From: Streptomyces sp. NBC_00193
GTDB taxonomy: Bacteria > Actinomycetota > Actinomycetes > Streptomycetales > Streptomycetaceae
Reading direction: 5' to 3'
NCBI RefSeq assembly: GCF_026342735.1
Contig: NZ_JAPEMM010000001.1
Coordinates: 1,240,001 to 1,304,000 of the forward strand
Length of the DNA stretch: 64,000 bases
Under the pieces are notes generated by a model, which was given only the letters and a program-made list of their open reading frames with translations, was not told the DNA's origin and made no database searches. This document shows positions 34,707-42,510 of this stretch, in pieces. A program made the translations under genes and the position numbers. Every line of letters starts with the position of its first letter. Within the stretch, counting starts at the first letter, position 1.

Positions 34707-35531
34707 ATGTCGATCTCCCAGACCACGGCGGGCGGACTGCTGCTCTGCCGCGCCGAACCCCTCGACGCCCGACCGGCCGCGCACATCCTGCGCGAACGCC
34801 TGCTCCTGGCCCCCGCCGGCGAATGGAGCGTGCTGGTGCCCGAGGCCGAGCCCTGGCTCGGCGGCGCGGAATCCGTGGCCGAAGTCCTGGCGGGATGGGG
34901 CGCGGCGGTCGCGCTGAGCTCCAACTGGCCGGTGCTGAGCCTGTGGTGGGAGGAGGGCCGGACCGGCTTCGTACTGTCCTCCGGGTTCCGCCGGTCCGCG
35001 GCCTACGAGTGGGACGCGGCGGGCCGTCCGCACGGCGAGCGGGACGCCCCGGACCCGGACGCGATGCGGGTGCTGGCGGCGCGGCTCGGACTGGACCCGG
35101 TGCTGGACCTGGAGGAACTGGAGCGCCTCACCCGCCCCGACGAGGCGGCGGACGGCGCGTCCCGGCTGCTCGGCGTCATCGCACTGCTGGCCCGCGCGGG
35201 GCTGGCGCTCCCGGCGGGCCTGAACCCGGGCGAACCGGCCGACCGGCTGCGTGAGGCGGCCCGGGTCGCGCCGGGCGCGGAGCGGGTGGAGTGGGCGGGC
35301 TGGCGCGACACCGTGCGGGCGGAGCTCGCGGTGGTCGAGGACAGCCCCCTGGGCCCGTGGCTCCGGGGCCCCAAGGCGCGCCTGGCGGGTGCGGCCCAAC
35401 TGGCCGCCGGAGCACCCCTGATGCTGTGGGCGGCCCGCCGCCGCAGCCCGGGCTGGCTGGCCGCGGGCACCGTCCTGGTGACCCACGGCGCGGCCGCCCT
35501 GGCCTACGACCGGGCCCGCCGCCGCGCCTAG
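34707..35531 (+). CDS. Hypothetical protein with C-terminal membrane segments
   Basis: 274 residues; family not recognised. The soluble N-terminal part has Trp-rich 'WSVLVPEAEPWLGG' and 'NWPVLSLWWEEGRTGFVLSSGFRRSAAYEW', then a helical region, and two or three hydrophobic segments at the end ('LIGVIALLARAGLALPA'-like and 'WLAAGTVLVTHGAAALAY') with an Arg-rich tail. ATG 34707 preferred over GTG 34701; TAGCGT ends six bases before it, suggesting a leaderless mRNA. Divergent from the DUF4097-PadR operon. Confidence 0.8.
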   Translation: MSISQTTAGGLLLCRAEPLDARPAAHILRERLLLAPAGEWSVLVPEAEPWLGGAESVAEVLAGWGAAVALSSNWPVLSLWWEEGRTGFVLSSGFRRSAAYEWDAAGRPHGERDAPDPDAMRVLAARLGLDPVLDLEELERLTRPDEAADGASRLLGVIALLARAGLALPAGLNPGEPADRLREAARVAPGAERVEWAGWRDTVRAELAVVEDSPLGPWLRGPKARLAGAAQLAAGAPLMLWAARRRSPGWLAAGTVLVTHGAAALAYDRARRRA

Positions 35532-35571
35532 CAGCTGCTCCCGCCCAGCAGCTCCTCCGGCCCCAGTCCCC

Positions 35572-36516
35572 CTACGCCGCCAGCAGCGGGCTCGCGTTGC
35601 GGCGCAGCCAGGCCCGGTAGGGCGGAGTCTCCAGCGCGGCTTCGCGGTAGGCCGCGCGGAGGTCCTCGTACACCCCGTCGAACACCTGCGGGTGCACCCC
35701 GGGGCGGGTCGCGAGGAGGAGGCGTACGGCGAGCGGATCACCGGAGAGCGGCCGGATCGCCATGTCCTCGCGCAGTCCGGAGGTGGGCTGGCAGGGGGCG
35801 ACGGCCTCGCCGGAGGCGATCAGCGAGGCGGCCGTGTGGTAGTCGGCGTGCAGCAGGGGCGGGTCGAGGCCGGCCCCCGCGAGAACCCGGCGCAGCCCGT
35901 CCCATTCGCCGTCCACCGACGGGTCCACGGTCCACCGGTCGGCGGCGAGGTCGCGCAGCTCCACCACGGCCCGCGCCGCCGCAGGATGGTCCCGGGACAT
36001 GGACACGAACTGCGGTTCCCGCTCCACCAGCACCCGTAGCTCCAGCCCGGCCGGCACGCGCAGCGGGCTGCCCTCCACCTCGTGCACGAACGCCACGTCG
36101 AGCCGGCCCGAAGCCGTCATCCGCAGCAGCGCGTTGGCGGACACGTCGACCATCAGGTCGGTCTCCGTGTCGGGCAGCCGCCGGTGCAGCCGCCGCAGCC
36201 AGCCGGGCAGGGCGCGGCTGGCCGTCGAGCCGATCCGCAGCCGCGGCCCCTGCGACAGCGCCCGGGCCTCCGCGACGAGGGCGGCCATCTCGGCCAGGAG
36301 CGGTCGCGCCCGCCCGAGGATGGTGCGCCCGAAGGGGGTCGGCCGGCATCCGGTGCGCTCGCGCAGGAACAGCTCCCCGTCCAGGGCGCGTTCGATGCGG
36401 CGCAACTGGGTCGTCAGGGAGGGCTGGCTCACGCCGAGTTGCCGGGCGGCCTTGTGCAGGCTGCCGGCGTCGGCGATGGCGCACAGGGCGCGCAGGTGCC
36501 TGACCTCAAGCTCCAT
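35572..36516 (-). CDS. snpR: LysR-family activator of snapalysin
   Basis: 314 residues. N-terminal HTH 'LEVRHLRALCAIADAGSLHKAARQLGVSQPSLTTQLRRIERALDGELFLR', then the LysR co-inducer domain. Divergent from snpA with a long perfect palindrome between them. The same arrangement (LysR regulator snpR/mprR next to the small neutral protease gene) is established in several streptomycetes. ATG 36516 gives the conserved 'MELEVRHLRAL' start. Confidence 0.93.
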   Translation of the reverse strand: MELEVRHLRALCAIADAGSLHKAARQLGVSQPSLTTQLRRIERALDGELFLRERTGCRPTPFGRTILGRARPLLAEMAALVAEARALSQGPRLRIGSTASRALPGWLRRLHRRLPDTETDLMVDVSANALLRMTASGRLDVAFVHEVEGSPLRVPAGLELRVLVEREPQFVSMSRDHPAAARAVVELRDLAADRWTVDPSVDGEWDGLRRVLAGAGLDPPLLHADYHTAASLIASGEAVAPCQPTSGLREDMAIRPLSGDPLAVRLLLATRPGVHPQVFDGVYEDLRAAYREAALETPPYRAWLRRNASPLLAA

Positions 36517-36610
36517 GCCCCGAGAGTAGGCCGGGCCGAGCCGACCGCACCAGTAACCGGTATCCCCTCGAATCCCGCCATTCTCACGGGAGTTGGGCTT
36601 CCGAAACCCT

Positions 36611-36633
36611 CCCGATAGCCCGGCGCTATCGGG
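36611..36633. promoter_or_regulatory. LysR operator between snpR and snpA
   Basis: Perfect 9-bp inverted repeat CCCGATAGC-N5-GCTATCGGG; it contains T-N11-A (36616-36628), the LysR-type core. It lies 90 bp before the snpA ATG, suited to activation. Confidence 0.75.
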
Positions 36634-36722
36634 GTCTGACATCATCCGCCGACCCCTCCCGCTCCCGCAGACTCCGGTACCGAACGACCCCCCACCGCAC
36701 CGGATGAGCAGGAGTCCCCCAC

Positions 36723-37382
36723 ATGCGCCACTCCCGCAAGACCACTCTGTCCGCCGTCGGCCTCGGCGTCGCCGCCGTTCTCGGCGCCGTCGTCCCGGGC
36801 GCCACCGCCTCGGCCTCCCCGGGCGCCGGCAGCCCGGCCACGTACGCCGCGTACGAGCAGTCGAAGGAGAACCAGGCCGCCAACCGCGCCTTCTTCGAGG
36901 CCGTGCAGCGCGCGGTGGCCGAGCAGCGCGCCGCGGCCCCGGGCCTGGCGGCCGTCACCGTCACCTACAACACCCGCAACGCGCCGAGCTTCCGCACCCA
37001 GATATCCCGCTCCACCCAGATCTGGAACAGCTCGGTGACCAACGTCAAGCTGCAGGAGGTGTCCTCGGGCGGGAACTTCTCGTACCGCGAGGGCAACGAC
37101 TCGCGCGGCTCGTACGCGAGCACGGACGGCCACGGCCGGGGCTACATCTTCCTGGACTACCGGCAGAACCAGCAGTACAACTCCACCCGCGTGACCGCGC
37201 ACGAGACCGGCCACGTGCTCGGCCTGCCGGACCACTACTCGGGTCCGTGCAGCGAGCTGATGTCCGGCGGCGGCCCCGGCACCTCCTGCACGAACGCCAC
37301 CCCGAACTCCGCCGAGCGTTCGCGCGTCAACCAGCTCTGGGCGAACGGGCTCGTCGCGTCCGGCCTGGACGCGAAGGGCTAG
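36723..37382 (+). CDS. snpA: Snapalysin, secreted small neutral metalloprotease (M7)
   Basis: 219-residue preproprotein. Signal peptide to about residue 32 (ATASA), propeptide to about 80, then the mature M7 domain with '[18 protein letters not shown]' (zinc ligands His160, His164 and Asp170; catalytic Glu161) and two Cys ('GPCSEL', 'TSCTNA') forming the expected disulphide. Extracellular milk-clearing endopeptidase. ATG 36723 has AGGAG eight bases upstream. Activated by the divergent LysR gene. Confidence 0.96.
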   Translation: MRHSRKTTLSAVGLGVAAVLGAVVPGATASASPGAGSPATYAAYEQSKENQAANRAFFEAVQRAVAEQRAAAPGLAAVTVTYNTRNAPSFRTQISRSTQIWNSSVTNVKLQEVSSGGNFSYREGNDSRGSYASTDGHGRGYIFLDYRQNQQYNSTRVTAHETGHVLGLPDHYSGPCSELMSGGGPGTSCTNATPNSAERSRVNQLWANGLVASGLDAKG

Positions 37383-37633
37383 GCCCCTTCGGTCCCGGGC
37401 TGCTCCGCCCGGGGTCCCTCGGGCCGGGGTTCCTCGTACCCCGGCTCGTACGCCGTGCACTCCCGGTTCCGACAGGGACCGGGGGTCCACACCGGGACGA
37501 AGATCCCCAGGGATTTGCGCCGTCCGACCATCGTGTCGACGGGGCTCCCGCAGACCGGGCACGACTGCTGGTCGTGCCCGGCCCGCGGAGCGACCGTCCC
37601 GTGTGCCTGCTGCTCGCGCTGTTCACCGGCCAT
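37379..37633 (-). CDS. Small Cys-rich (zinc-ribbon-like) protein
   Basis: 84 residues with two Cys pairs, '[14 protein letters not shown]' and '[11 protein letters not shown]', resembling a small zinc ribbon, and a Pro/Glu/Gly-rich tail. No known name. GGAGG precedes the ATG by only one base, which is tight, but no better start exists. The stop overlaps the snpA stop region by four bases (convergent). Confidence 0.65.
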   Translation of the reverse strand: MAGEQREQQAHGTVAPRAGHDQQSCPVCGSPVDTMVGRRKSLGIFVPVWTPGPCRNRECTAYEPGYEEPRPEGPRAEQPGTEGA

Positions 37634-37669
37634 ACCTCCACGGTAGGCCGGTTTCGCCGCTTCGGCGGG

Positions 37670-38254
37670 TCAGCGCTTGACGGCGTACGAGGTGATGACC
37701 TGACCGCCGCCCAGGACCTCGACCCCGGTCAGCTCCAGGGGGCGCGCCCCGAACCCGGCGCGCGACATCGGCATGCCGGTGCCGACGAAGACCGGGTACG
37801 TCTTGACGACGAACGCGTCGATCTCGTCGATCAGCTGCCCCGCGAGGTCCGCTCCGCCGCACAGCCAGATGCCGAGCCCGTCCTGCGCCTTCAGCTCACG
37901 GACCTTGGCCACCAGGTCGCCCTCGATCAGCCGGACCGCCGGGTCCGGCGCCTCGGTGAGCGAGCGCGAGACCACGTACTGCTCGCGCATGTGCCCGTAC
38001 GGGCTGGTCACGCCCTGCTTGAGGCCGGGCTCGTACGTACCGCGCCCCATGAGCACCGTGTCGAAGTGCTTGGGCGGGACGTCCGCGATCCCGAGCTGGG
38101 CGCGGCCCGGGGTGGAGATGGTCTCCGGGTACTCGGCCTTGAGGTGATCGATGAACTCGCCGTCGAGGTAGCTGTAGATGAAATCGGCGTCGCCGTCCGG
38201 GGCTCCGATGAACCCGTCGACCGTCGCGGCGATGAAGTACGTGAGCTTGCGCAA
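37670..38254 (-). CDS. Dihydrofolate reductase-like (RibD C-terminal) protein
   Basis: 194 residues: 'LTYFIAATVDGFIGAPDGDADF', 'DTVLMGRGTYEPGLK' and 'GIWLCGGADLAGQLIDEIDAFVVKTYPVFVGTGMPM' are the conserved strands of the RibD-C/DHFR-like family of NADPH-dependent reductases. Substrate unknown. I choose TTG 38254 because GGAAGAGA lies six to eight bases upstream; an ATG at 38287 would add 11 residues. Downstream neighbour of the zinc-ribbon gene on the other side of a 36-bp gap. Confidence 0.88.
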   Translation of the reverse strand: MRKLTYFIAATVDGFIGAPDGDADFIYSYLDGEFIDHLKAEYPETISTPGRAQLGIADVPPKHFDTVLMGRGTYEPGLKQGVTSPYGHMREQYVVSRSLTEAPDPAVRLIEGDLVAKVRELKAQDGLGIWLCGGADLAGQLIDEIDAFVVKTYPVFVGTGMPMSRAGFGARPLELTGVEVLGGGQVITSYAVKR

Positions 38255-38362
38255 GCGATTCTCTTCCGTTCGACAGTGCACCCCCATCGAGGCACGTCGA
38301 TCAAAGTACTTCAGTCGAAGTGGTCTCGCAAGGGATTACCGAGGCGTGCGGTACGGGACCGG

Positions 38363-38962
38363 CTACTGCGGCTTGCGCCACATCGGCCACATCAGCGGAC
38401 CGTCCGGCAGTCGCACCGCCTCGCCCGTGAACTGCCAGCCCAGCCGCTCGTACAGCCCCTTGCTGCGCTCGCTGCTCGCCTCCAGGTACGCCGGCACGCC
38501 CTCGCGGTCGCAGCGCTCCAGCACCGGCCGGATCAGCTCCGTGCCCAGGCCCTCGCCCTGCCGTCCGGGGGCGACCGCGATCATCAGCAGGTACTCGTGC
38601 TCCTCCGCCATCGGGTGCACCGCGCCCGTGAGCCGGCCCACCAGCTCGCACCGCTCGTTGTCCGGGTCGGCCACGGCCCGCATCTTCGCCGGGATCTCGT
38701 CCTCGACGTGCTCGTCCTCCGGACCGGCCGCCGGGATCCGCAGCCACAGCGCCGCCGCCGAACCGTCCACCGCGTAGTCGATCCGGCCCTCGGCCAGCGC
38801 CACGTCCACGAAGACGCCCAGGAACTTGCCGTGCACCGCGGCCCGGTGCTCCGGGTCCGGGAACACCCAACTGCTCACGGGATCGGTGCGGAAGGCCTCG
38901 TCGAGCAGCCGCGCCACGGCATCCCGGTCCGACGGCCCGGCTTGACGTATCTCCAGCCCCAT
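38363..38962 (-). CDS. GNAT-family N-acetyltransferase
   Basis: 199 residues with the GNAT acetyl-CoA site 'LLMIAVAPGRQGEGLGTELIRPVLERCDREGVPAYLEASSERSKGLYERLGW'. Substrate unknown. ATG 38962. An inverted repeat lies 17 bp upstream of the start and could be an operator. Confidence 0.93.
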   Translation of the reverse strand: MGLEIRQAGPSDRDAVARLLDEAFRTDPVSSWVFPDPEHRAAVHGKFLGVFVDVALAEGRIDYAVDGSAAALWLRIPAAGPEDEHVEDEIPAKMRAVADPDNERCELVGRLTGAVHPMAEEHEYLLMIAVAPGRQGEGLGTELIRPVLERCDREGVPAYLEASSERSKGLYERLGWQFTGEAVRLPDGPLMWPMWRKPQ

Positions 38963-38978
38963 GGGTCACACCCTTCAC

Positions 38979-39008
38979 ATCACTCACGCGTCAACAACCG
39001 TGAGTGAT
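38979..39008. promoter_or_regulatory. Inverted repeat in front of the GNAT gene
   Basis: Perfect 10-bp arms ATCACTCACG / CGTGAGTGAT with a 10-bp spacer, 17 bp upstream of the GNAT ATG. Operator of an unknown regulator; no adjacent regulator gene. Confidence 0.5.
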
Positions 39009-39035
39009 CCTAGAGTTGCCCCACCGGCACAGAAA

Positions 39036-39071
39036 GGCCCGTTCCGGCACCGTGCGGTGCCGGAACAGGCC
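39036..39071 (-). terminator. Terminator of the encapsulin operon
   Basis: GTTCCGGCACC / GGTGCCGGAAC stem (39041-39051, 39056-39066), four-base loop, extended by flanking GGCC pairs; 40 bp after the stop of the polyprenyl synthase gene. Confidence 0.85.
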
Positions 39072-39111
39072 TCCGGGGGTCCTGCGGGGGTCCCCCTCGC
39101 CCCCTACCCGG

Positions 39112-40188
39112 TCACTTCGTACGCCGTGTCACGAACTCCGCCAGCGCCAGCAGCCCGCCCGCCGCCCCGAGGTCCGGGACGGCCCGCGACAGCTGCTGCA
39201 CCGCCCGCCCCATCCGGTCGGCGGCATGGGCCTGCGCCCAGTCCCGCCCGCCGGCCCGCTCCACCGCCGCGGCAGCCCTGCCCACGTCGTCCCCGTTCAT
39301 GGGACCCGCGTACAGCGCGGCCAGCTCCTCCCCCGCCGCGGTGCCCGAGGTGAGGGCGGCCACGACCGGGAGGGACTTCTTGCGGGCCAGCAGATCGGCC
39401 CCGGCGGGCTTGCCCGTGTGACCGGGGTCCCCCCAGATGCCGATCAGGTCGTCGATGAGCTGGAAGGCCAGCCCGGCCTCCCGGCCGAAGGCGTCCATGG
39501 CGTCGACCTCGTCCGGGCCGGCCCCCGCGTACAGCGCGCCGAGCGCGCACGCGCAGCCCAGCAGGGCTCCGGTCTTGGCCGTCGCCATGGTCAGGCACTC
39601 GTCGAGGGAGACGCTGTGGCGCTGCTCGAAGGCGCAGTCCGCCTGCTGGCCCGCGCACAGCTCGACGATGCAGGCGGCGAGCCGCGCCGAGGCCGCCGCC
39701 GAGGCCGGGTGCGGGTCCTCGGCGAGCAGCCGCAGCGCGAGCGCCATCATGGCGTCGCCCGTGATGATCGCGTCCGGCGTGCCGAAGACCGTCCAGGCCG
39801 TCGGCCGGCCGCGCCTGCGCACGTCCTTGTCGATGACGTCGTCGTGCAGCAGCGTGAAGTTGTGCGCCAGCTCCACGGCCACCGCCGCCCGTACGGCGCC
39901 CCCGGCCACCCCTTCCCCGGCCGCTCCCTCTCCGGCCGGTCCGTCCCCGCGAAGGGCATGCGCGGCGGCGAGCACCAGGGCGGGCCGGATGGCCTTGCCG
40001 GTGCCGCCCGCCGCCGGGGTGCCGTCCTCGTGCTCCCAGCCGAAGTGGTACATCGCCACGCGCCGCATCGAGCCGGGCAGGCTCTCCACGCTCCGCCGCA
40101 GTGCGGGGTTGACCGTTTCTCTCGTCCGCTCCAGCAGGACGGCGGCTTCCTGCCCCTCGCTGGTGGTCATCGCCTCAGTGGTCGACAT
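39112..40188 (-). CDS. Polyprenyl (isoprenyl) diphosphate synthase, predicted encapsulin cargo
   Basis: 358 residues, trans-isoprenyl diphosphate synthase fold. First Asp-rich motif 'NFTLLHDDVIDKDVRRRGRPT' (DDxxD), second 'AFQLIDDLIGIWGD', and 'GKAIRPALVLAAAHAL' in place of the usual GGKRxRP loop. It condenses IPP with allylic diphosphates; chain length cannot be fixed. It lies directly after a family 2B encapsulin shell gene, the arrangement known for 'family 2 encapsulin cargo, polyprenyl transferase'. The N-terminal tail before the first helix is short (about 15 residues), so any targeting peptide is not obvious. Confidence 0.9.
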   Translation of the reverse strand: MSTTEAMTTSEGQEAAVLLERTRETVNPALRRSVESLPGSMRRVAMYHFGWEHEDGTPAAGGTGKAIRPALVLAAAHALRGDGPAGEGAAGEGVAGGAVRAAVAVELAHNFTLLHDDVIDKDVRRRGRPTAWTVFGTPDAIITGDAMMALALRLLAEDPHPASAAASARLAACIVELCAGQQADCAFEQRHSVSLDECLTMATAKTGALLGCACALGALYAGAGPDEVDAMDAFGREAGLAFQLIDDLIGIWGDPGHTGKPAGADLLARKKSLPVVAALTSGTAAGEELAALYAGPMNGDDVGRAAAAVERAGGRDWAQAHAADRMGRAVQQLSRAVPDLGAAGGLLALAEFVTRRTK

Positions 40189-40254
40189 GGCGTGTGCGCT
40201 CCGTCCCGTCCGGTCCCGTCCTGCCTCGTGGCCCTCGCTCCCGCGCCGGCCGGG

Positions 40255-41661
40255 TCAGCGCCAGCGGGCGATCTCCACGTTCTCCAGGACGCCGAGCGCG
40301 TCCGGCACCAGCACCGCGGCGGAGAAGTAGGTGGTGACCAGGTACGAGATGATCGCCTGCTCGCTGATCCCCATGAACCGCACCGAGGTGCTCGGCTCGA
40401 TCTCGTCCGGGATCCCGGGCTGGTGCAGGCCGATGACGCCCGACTCGTCCTCGCCGGTGCGCATGCAGAGGATGGAGGTCGTACGGGCGTCGCTGATCGG
40501 GATCTTGTTGGACGGGAACATCGGGACCCCGCGCCAGGAAGGCACCCGGTGCCCGCCGATCTCGACCGACTCCGGGTACAGGCCGCGCTTGTTGCACTCG
40601 CGCCCGAAGGCGGCGATGGCCTTGGGGTGGGCCAGGAAGAACTTGGATCCGCGCCGCATGCTGAGCAGCTGGTCCATGTCGTCGGGGCTGGGCGCTCCGT
40701 CGTGGGACTGGATGCGCTGGTCGTAGTCGGCGTTGTGCAGGAGGCCGAAGTCGCGGTTGTTGAGCATCTCGTGCTCCTGGCGCTCGCGCAGCGCCTCGAC
40801 CGTGAGCCGCAACTGCTGCTCGGTCTGGTTCATCGGCTGGTTGTACAGGTCGGCGACGCGGGTGTGCACGCGCAGGACCGTTTGTGCAATGGAGAGTTCG
40901 TACTCGCGCGGGCGGGCCTCGTAGTCCACGAAGGTGCCCGGCAGCACGGCCTCGCCCTGGTGGCCGGCGGAGAGGTCGATCGCGGCCTCGCCGTACTTGT
41001 TGGTGCGCTGCTCGGGCAGGTCCCGTACGGAGTCCAGGTGGGCCCGCAGCGAGTCGACGCGGTCGGCGAGGATCTGGAAGTCCTGGCGGGAGAGGACGAG
41101 CACGGTGCCGGCGGTGGCGGCGCGGGCGGTGTACTCCCAGATGGCCTCCTCGTCGACGAGGGAGTCCTCGCCGAAGAAGGCCCCGTCGGCGACGGTCTGC
41201 AGGACGGCGTCGTCACCGTAGGGGCCGGGGCCGATCTGGTCGATGCGCCCGTGGGCGAGCAGGAACACCTTGTCGGCGGGGCTGCCGAAGGAGGTCAGCT
41301 CCTGGCCCGGCTCGAAGTCGATCTGGTGGCAGCGGGCGGCGAGTTCGGCCAGCGCGTCGGGGTCGTCGTAGTCGCGCAGCACGGGAAGCTCCCCCAGCTC
41401 CGCCGGGATCACCTGCACCTGCGTGCCGGTCTTGATGAACTCCACGATGCCGTTGCCGACCGAGTAGCTCAGCCGCCGGTTGACCCGGTACGTACCGCCC
41501 TGGACGGACACCCAGGGGAGCATCTTCAGGAGCCACCGCGAGGTGATCTCCTGCATCTGCGGCGCGGACTTGGTCGTGGTTGCCAAGTTCCGCGCCGCCG
41601 ATGTTCCCAGACTGCGCTGCGGTGCCTGGGTCTCGGATTCGGAACCTGCCTGGACCGACAT
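40255..41661 (-). CDS. Family 2B encapsulin shell protein (with cNMP-binding domain)
   Basis: 468 residues. The start (N-arm, '[47 protein letters not shown]') and the end ('[26 protein letters not shown]...[25 protein letters not shown]...[14 protein letters not shown]...[15 protein letters not shown]') are the HK97-type shell protein of family 2 encapsulins. Between them, about residues 100-210, sits a cNMP-binding domain ('[26 protein letters not shown]', '[10 protein letters not shown]'), which defines type 2B. It is often mis-annotated as a Crp/Fnr regulator, but no HTH is present. It forms a protein nanocompartment. ATG 41661 has AAGGGG seven bases upstream. Confidence 0.93.
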   Translation of the reverse strand: MSVQAGSESETQAPQRSLGTSAARNLATTTKSAPQMQEITSRWLLKMLPWVSVQGGTYRVNRRLSYSVGNGIVEFIKTGTQVQVIPAELGELPVLRDYDDPDALAELAARCHQIDFEPGQELTSFGSPADKVFLLAHGRIDQIGPGPYGDDAVLQTVADGAFFGEDSLVDEEAIWEYTARAATAGTVLVLSRQDFQILADRVDSLRAHLDSVRDLPEQRTNKYGEAAIDLSAGHQGEAVLPGTFVDYEARPREYELSIAQTVLRVHTRVADLYNQPMNQTEQQLRLTVEALRERQEHEMLNNRDFGLLHNADYDQRIQSHDGAPSPDDMDQLLSMRRGSKFFLAHPKAIAAFGRECNKRGLYPESVEIGGHRVPSWRGVPMFPSNKIPISDARTTSILCMRTGEDESGVIGLHQPGIPDEIEPSTSVRFMGISEQAIISYLVTTYFSAAVLVPDALGVLENVEIARWR

Positions 41662-41719
41662 GAATTTCCCCTTCGATCACTCCATGAATCTGCGGGAGGA
41701 GCTTGTCAGCACGCAGCGT

Positions 41720-41748
41720 GGTGGGACCATTACACAAAAGGGTGGGAC
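41720..41748 (-). promoter_or_regulatory. Direct repeats upstream of the encapsulin operon
   Basis: GGTGGGAC occurs at 41720-41727 and 41741-41748, start to start 21 bp (two helical turns), 60-90 bp before the shell ATG. Between them lies TACACAAAAG, containing an AT-rich -10-like element on the minus strand (TGTAAT). Candidate activator site; regulator unknown. Confidence 0.45.
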
Positions 41749-41847
41749 TACTCCGTTCGTGGCTGGGCACCCTGTTGAGTCAACTCCCGACCCATGAGGC
41801 ACGTGGACCCCATCCGTTTCAGCCATCTCACGCGATGCCCCCTCTTT

Positions 41848-41870
41848 AATTTGCACCGGGGATGCAAGTT
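41848..41870 (+). promoter_or_regulatory. NsrR box of nsrR (with overlapping promoter)
   Basis: 23-bp dyad whose core is TTGCA-N7-TGCAA. Its reverse strand shares AA-N3-GCATC and a TT end with the site before hmpA (14 of 23 bases). It overlaps a -35 TTGCAC (41851); a -10 TACGCT (41874) lies 17 bp on, putting +1 at the nsrR ATG. Confidence 0.6.
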
Positions 41871-41885
41871 TTCTACGCTGGACCC

Positions 41886-42338
41886 ATGCGGCTGACCCGA
41901 TTCACCGACCTCGCCCTGCGCGTCCTGATGCGCCTGGCCGTCGCGGAGGGGGACCTCCCCACCACCCGTGACGTGGCGGCGACCATGGAGGTCCCGTACA
42001 CCCACACCGCCAAAGTGGTCGCCAAGCTGCAGCACCTCGGCCTGGTCGAGGCCCGCCGCGGACGCGGCGGCGGCCTCACCCTGACCCCCGCCGGGCGCGC
42101 CGCCTCGGTGGGCGGGGTGGTCCGCGAGCTGGAGGGCGCCGGCGACGTCGTGGACTGCGACGGCGCCGTCGCGTGTCCGCTGCGGAGCGCGTGCATCCTG
42201 CGCGGGGCGCTGCGCCGGGCCCGGGAGGCCTTCTTCGCCGCCCTGGACCCGTTGACGGTGAACGACCTGGTCGCAGCCCCGACCGGTCCGCTCCTGCTGG
42301 GCATTTCGGGCGGGTCGACGGGGGCCGGAAGACTCTGA
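41886..42338 (+). CDS. nsrR: Rrf2-family nitric-oxide sensor NsrR
   Basis: 150 residues. Rrf2 winged helix 'RLTRFTDLALRVLMRLAVAEGDLPTTRDVAATMEVPYTHTAKVVAKLQHLGLVEARRGRGGG' and three Cys in 'DVVDCDGAVACPLRSACILRG' (C-x7-C-x5-C) that ligate an Fe-S cluster. In S. coelicolor NsrR senses NO through [4Fe-4S] and represses its own gene and hmpA. ATG 41886 sits at the predicted transcription start, so the mRNA should be leaderless. Directly upstream of hmpA. Confidence 0.94.
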   Translation: MRLTRFTDLALRVLMRLAVAEGDLPTTRDVAATMEVPYTHTAKVVAKLQHLGLVEARRGRGGGLTLTPAGRAASVGGVVRELEGAGDVVDCDGAVACPLRSACILRGALRRAREAFFAALDPLTVNDLVAAPTGPLLLGISGGSTGAGRL

Positions 42339-42454
42339 CGACAGGGGCCGGATGGCTGATTCGCACCGGCACCGGCCCCGCATAGCCTGATGCCCGCAGA
42401 CACTTCGAACAGAGATCCGTATCACCGCGGACGCCGCGCACACCCTTGCCCATA

Positions 42455-42477
42455 AATACGCATCTCACATTCCAGTT
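42455..42477 (+). promoter_or_regulatory. NsrR box of hmpA (candidate)
   Basis: 23-bp A/T-flanked element containing ACGCATCT and ending CCAGTT, 34-56 bp before the hmpA ATG. It aligns with the nsrR box at 14 of 23 positions. Confidence 0.55.
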
Positions 42478-42510
42478 CTACGATCCACCCCCGACCCGAG
42501 GAGTCACCCG

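Noticed and set aside
40255..41661. Annotation of the shell gene as a Crp/Fnr transcription factor
   Set aside because: It has the cNMP-binding domain but no DNA-binding helix-turn-helix, and the flanking sequence is the HK97-type encapsulin fold.
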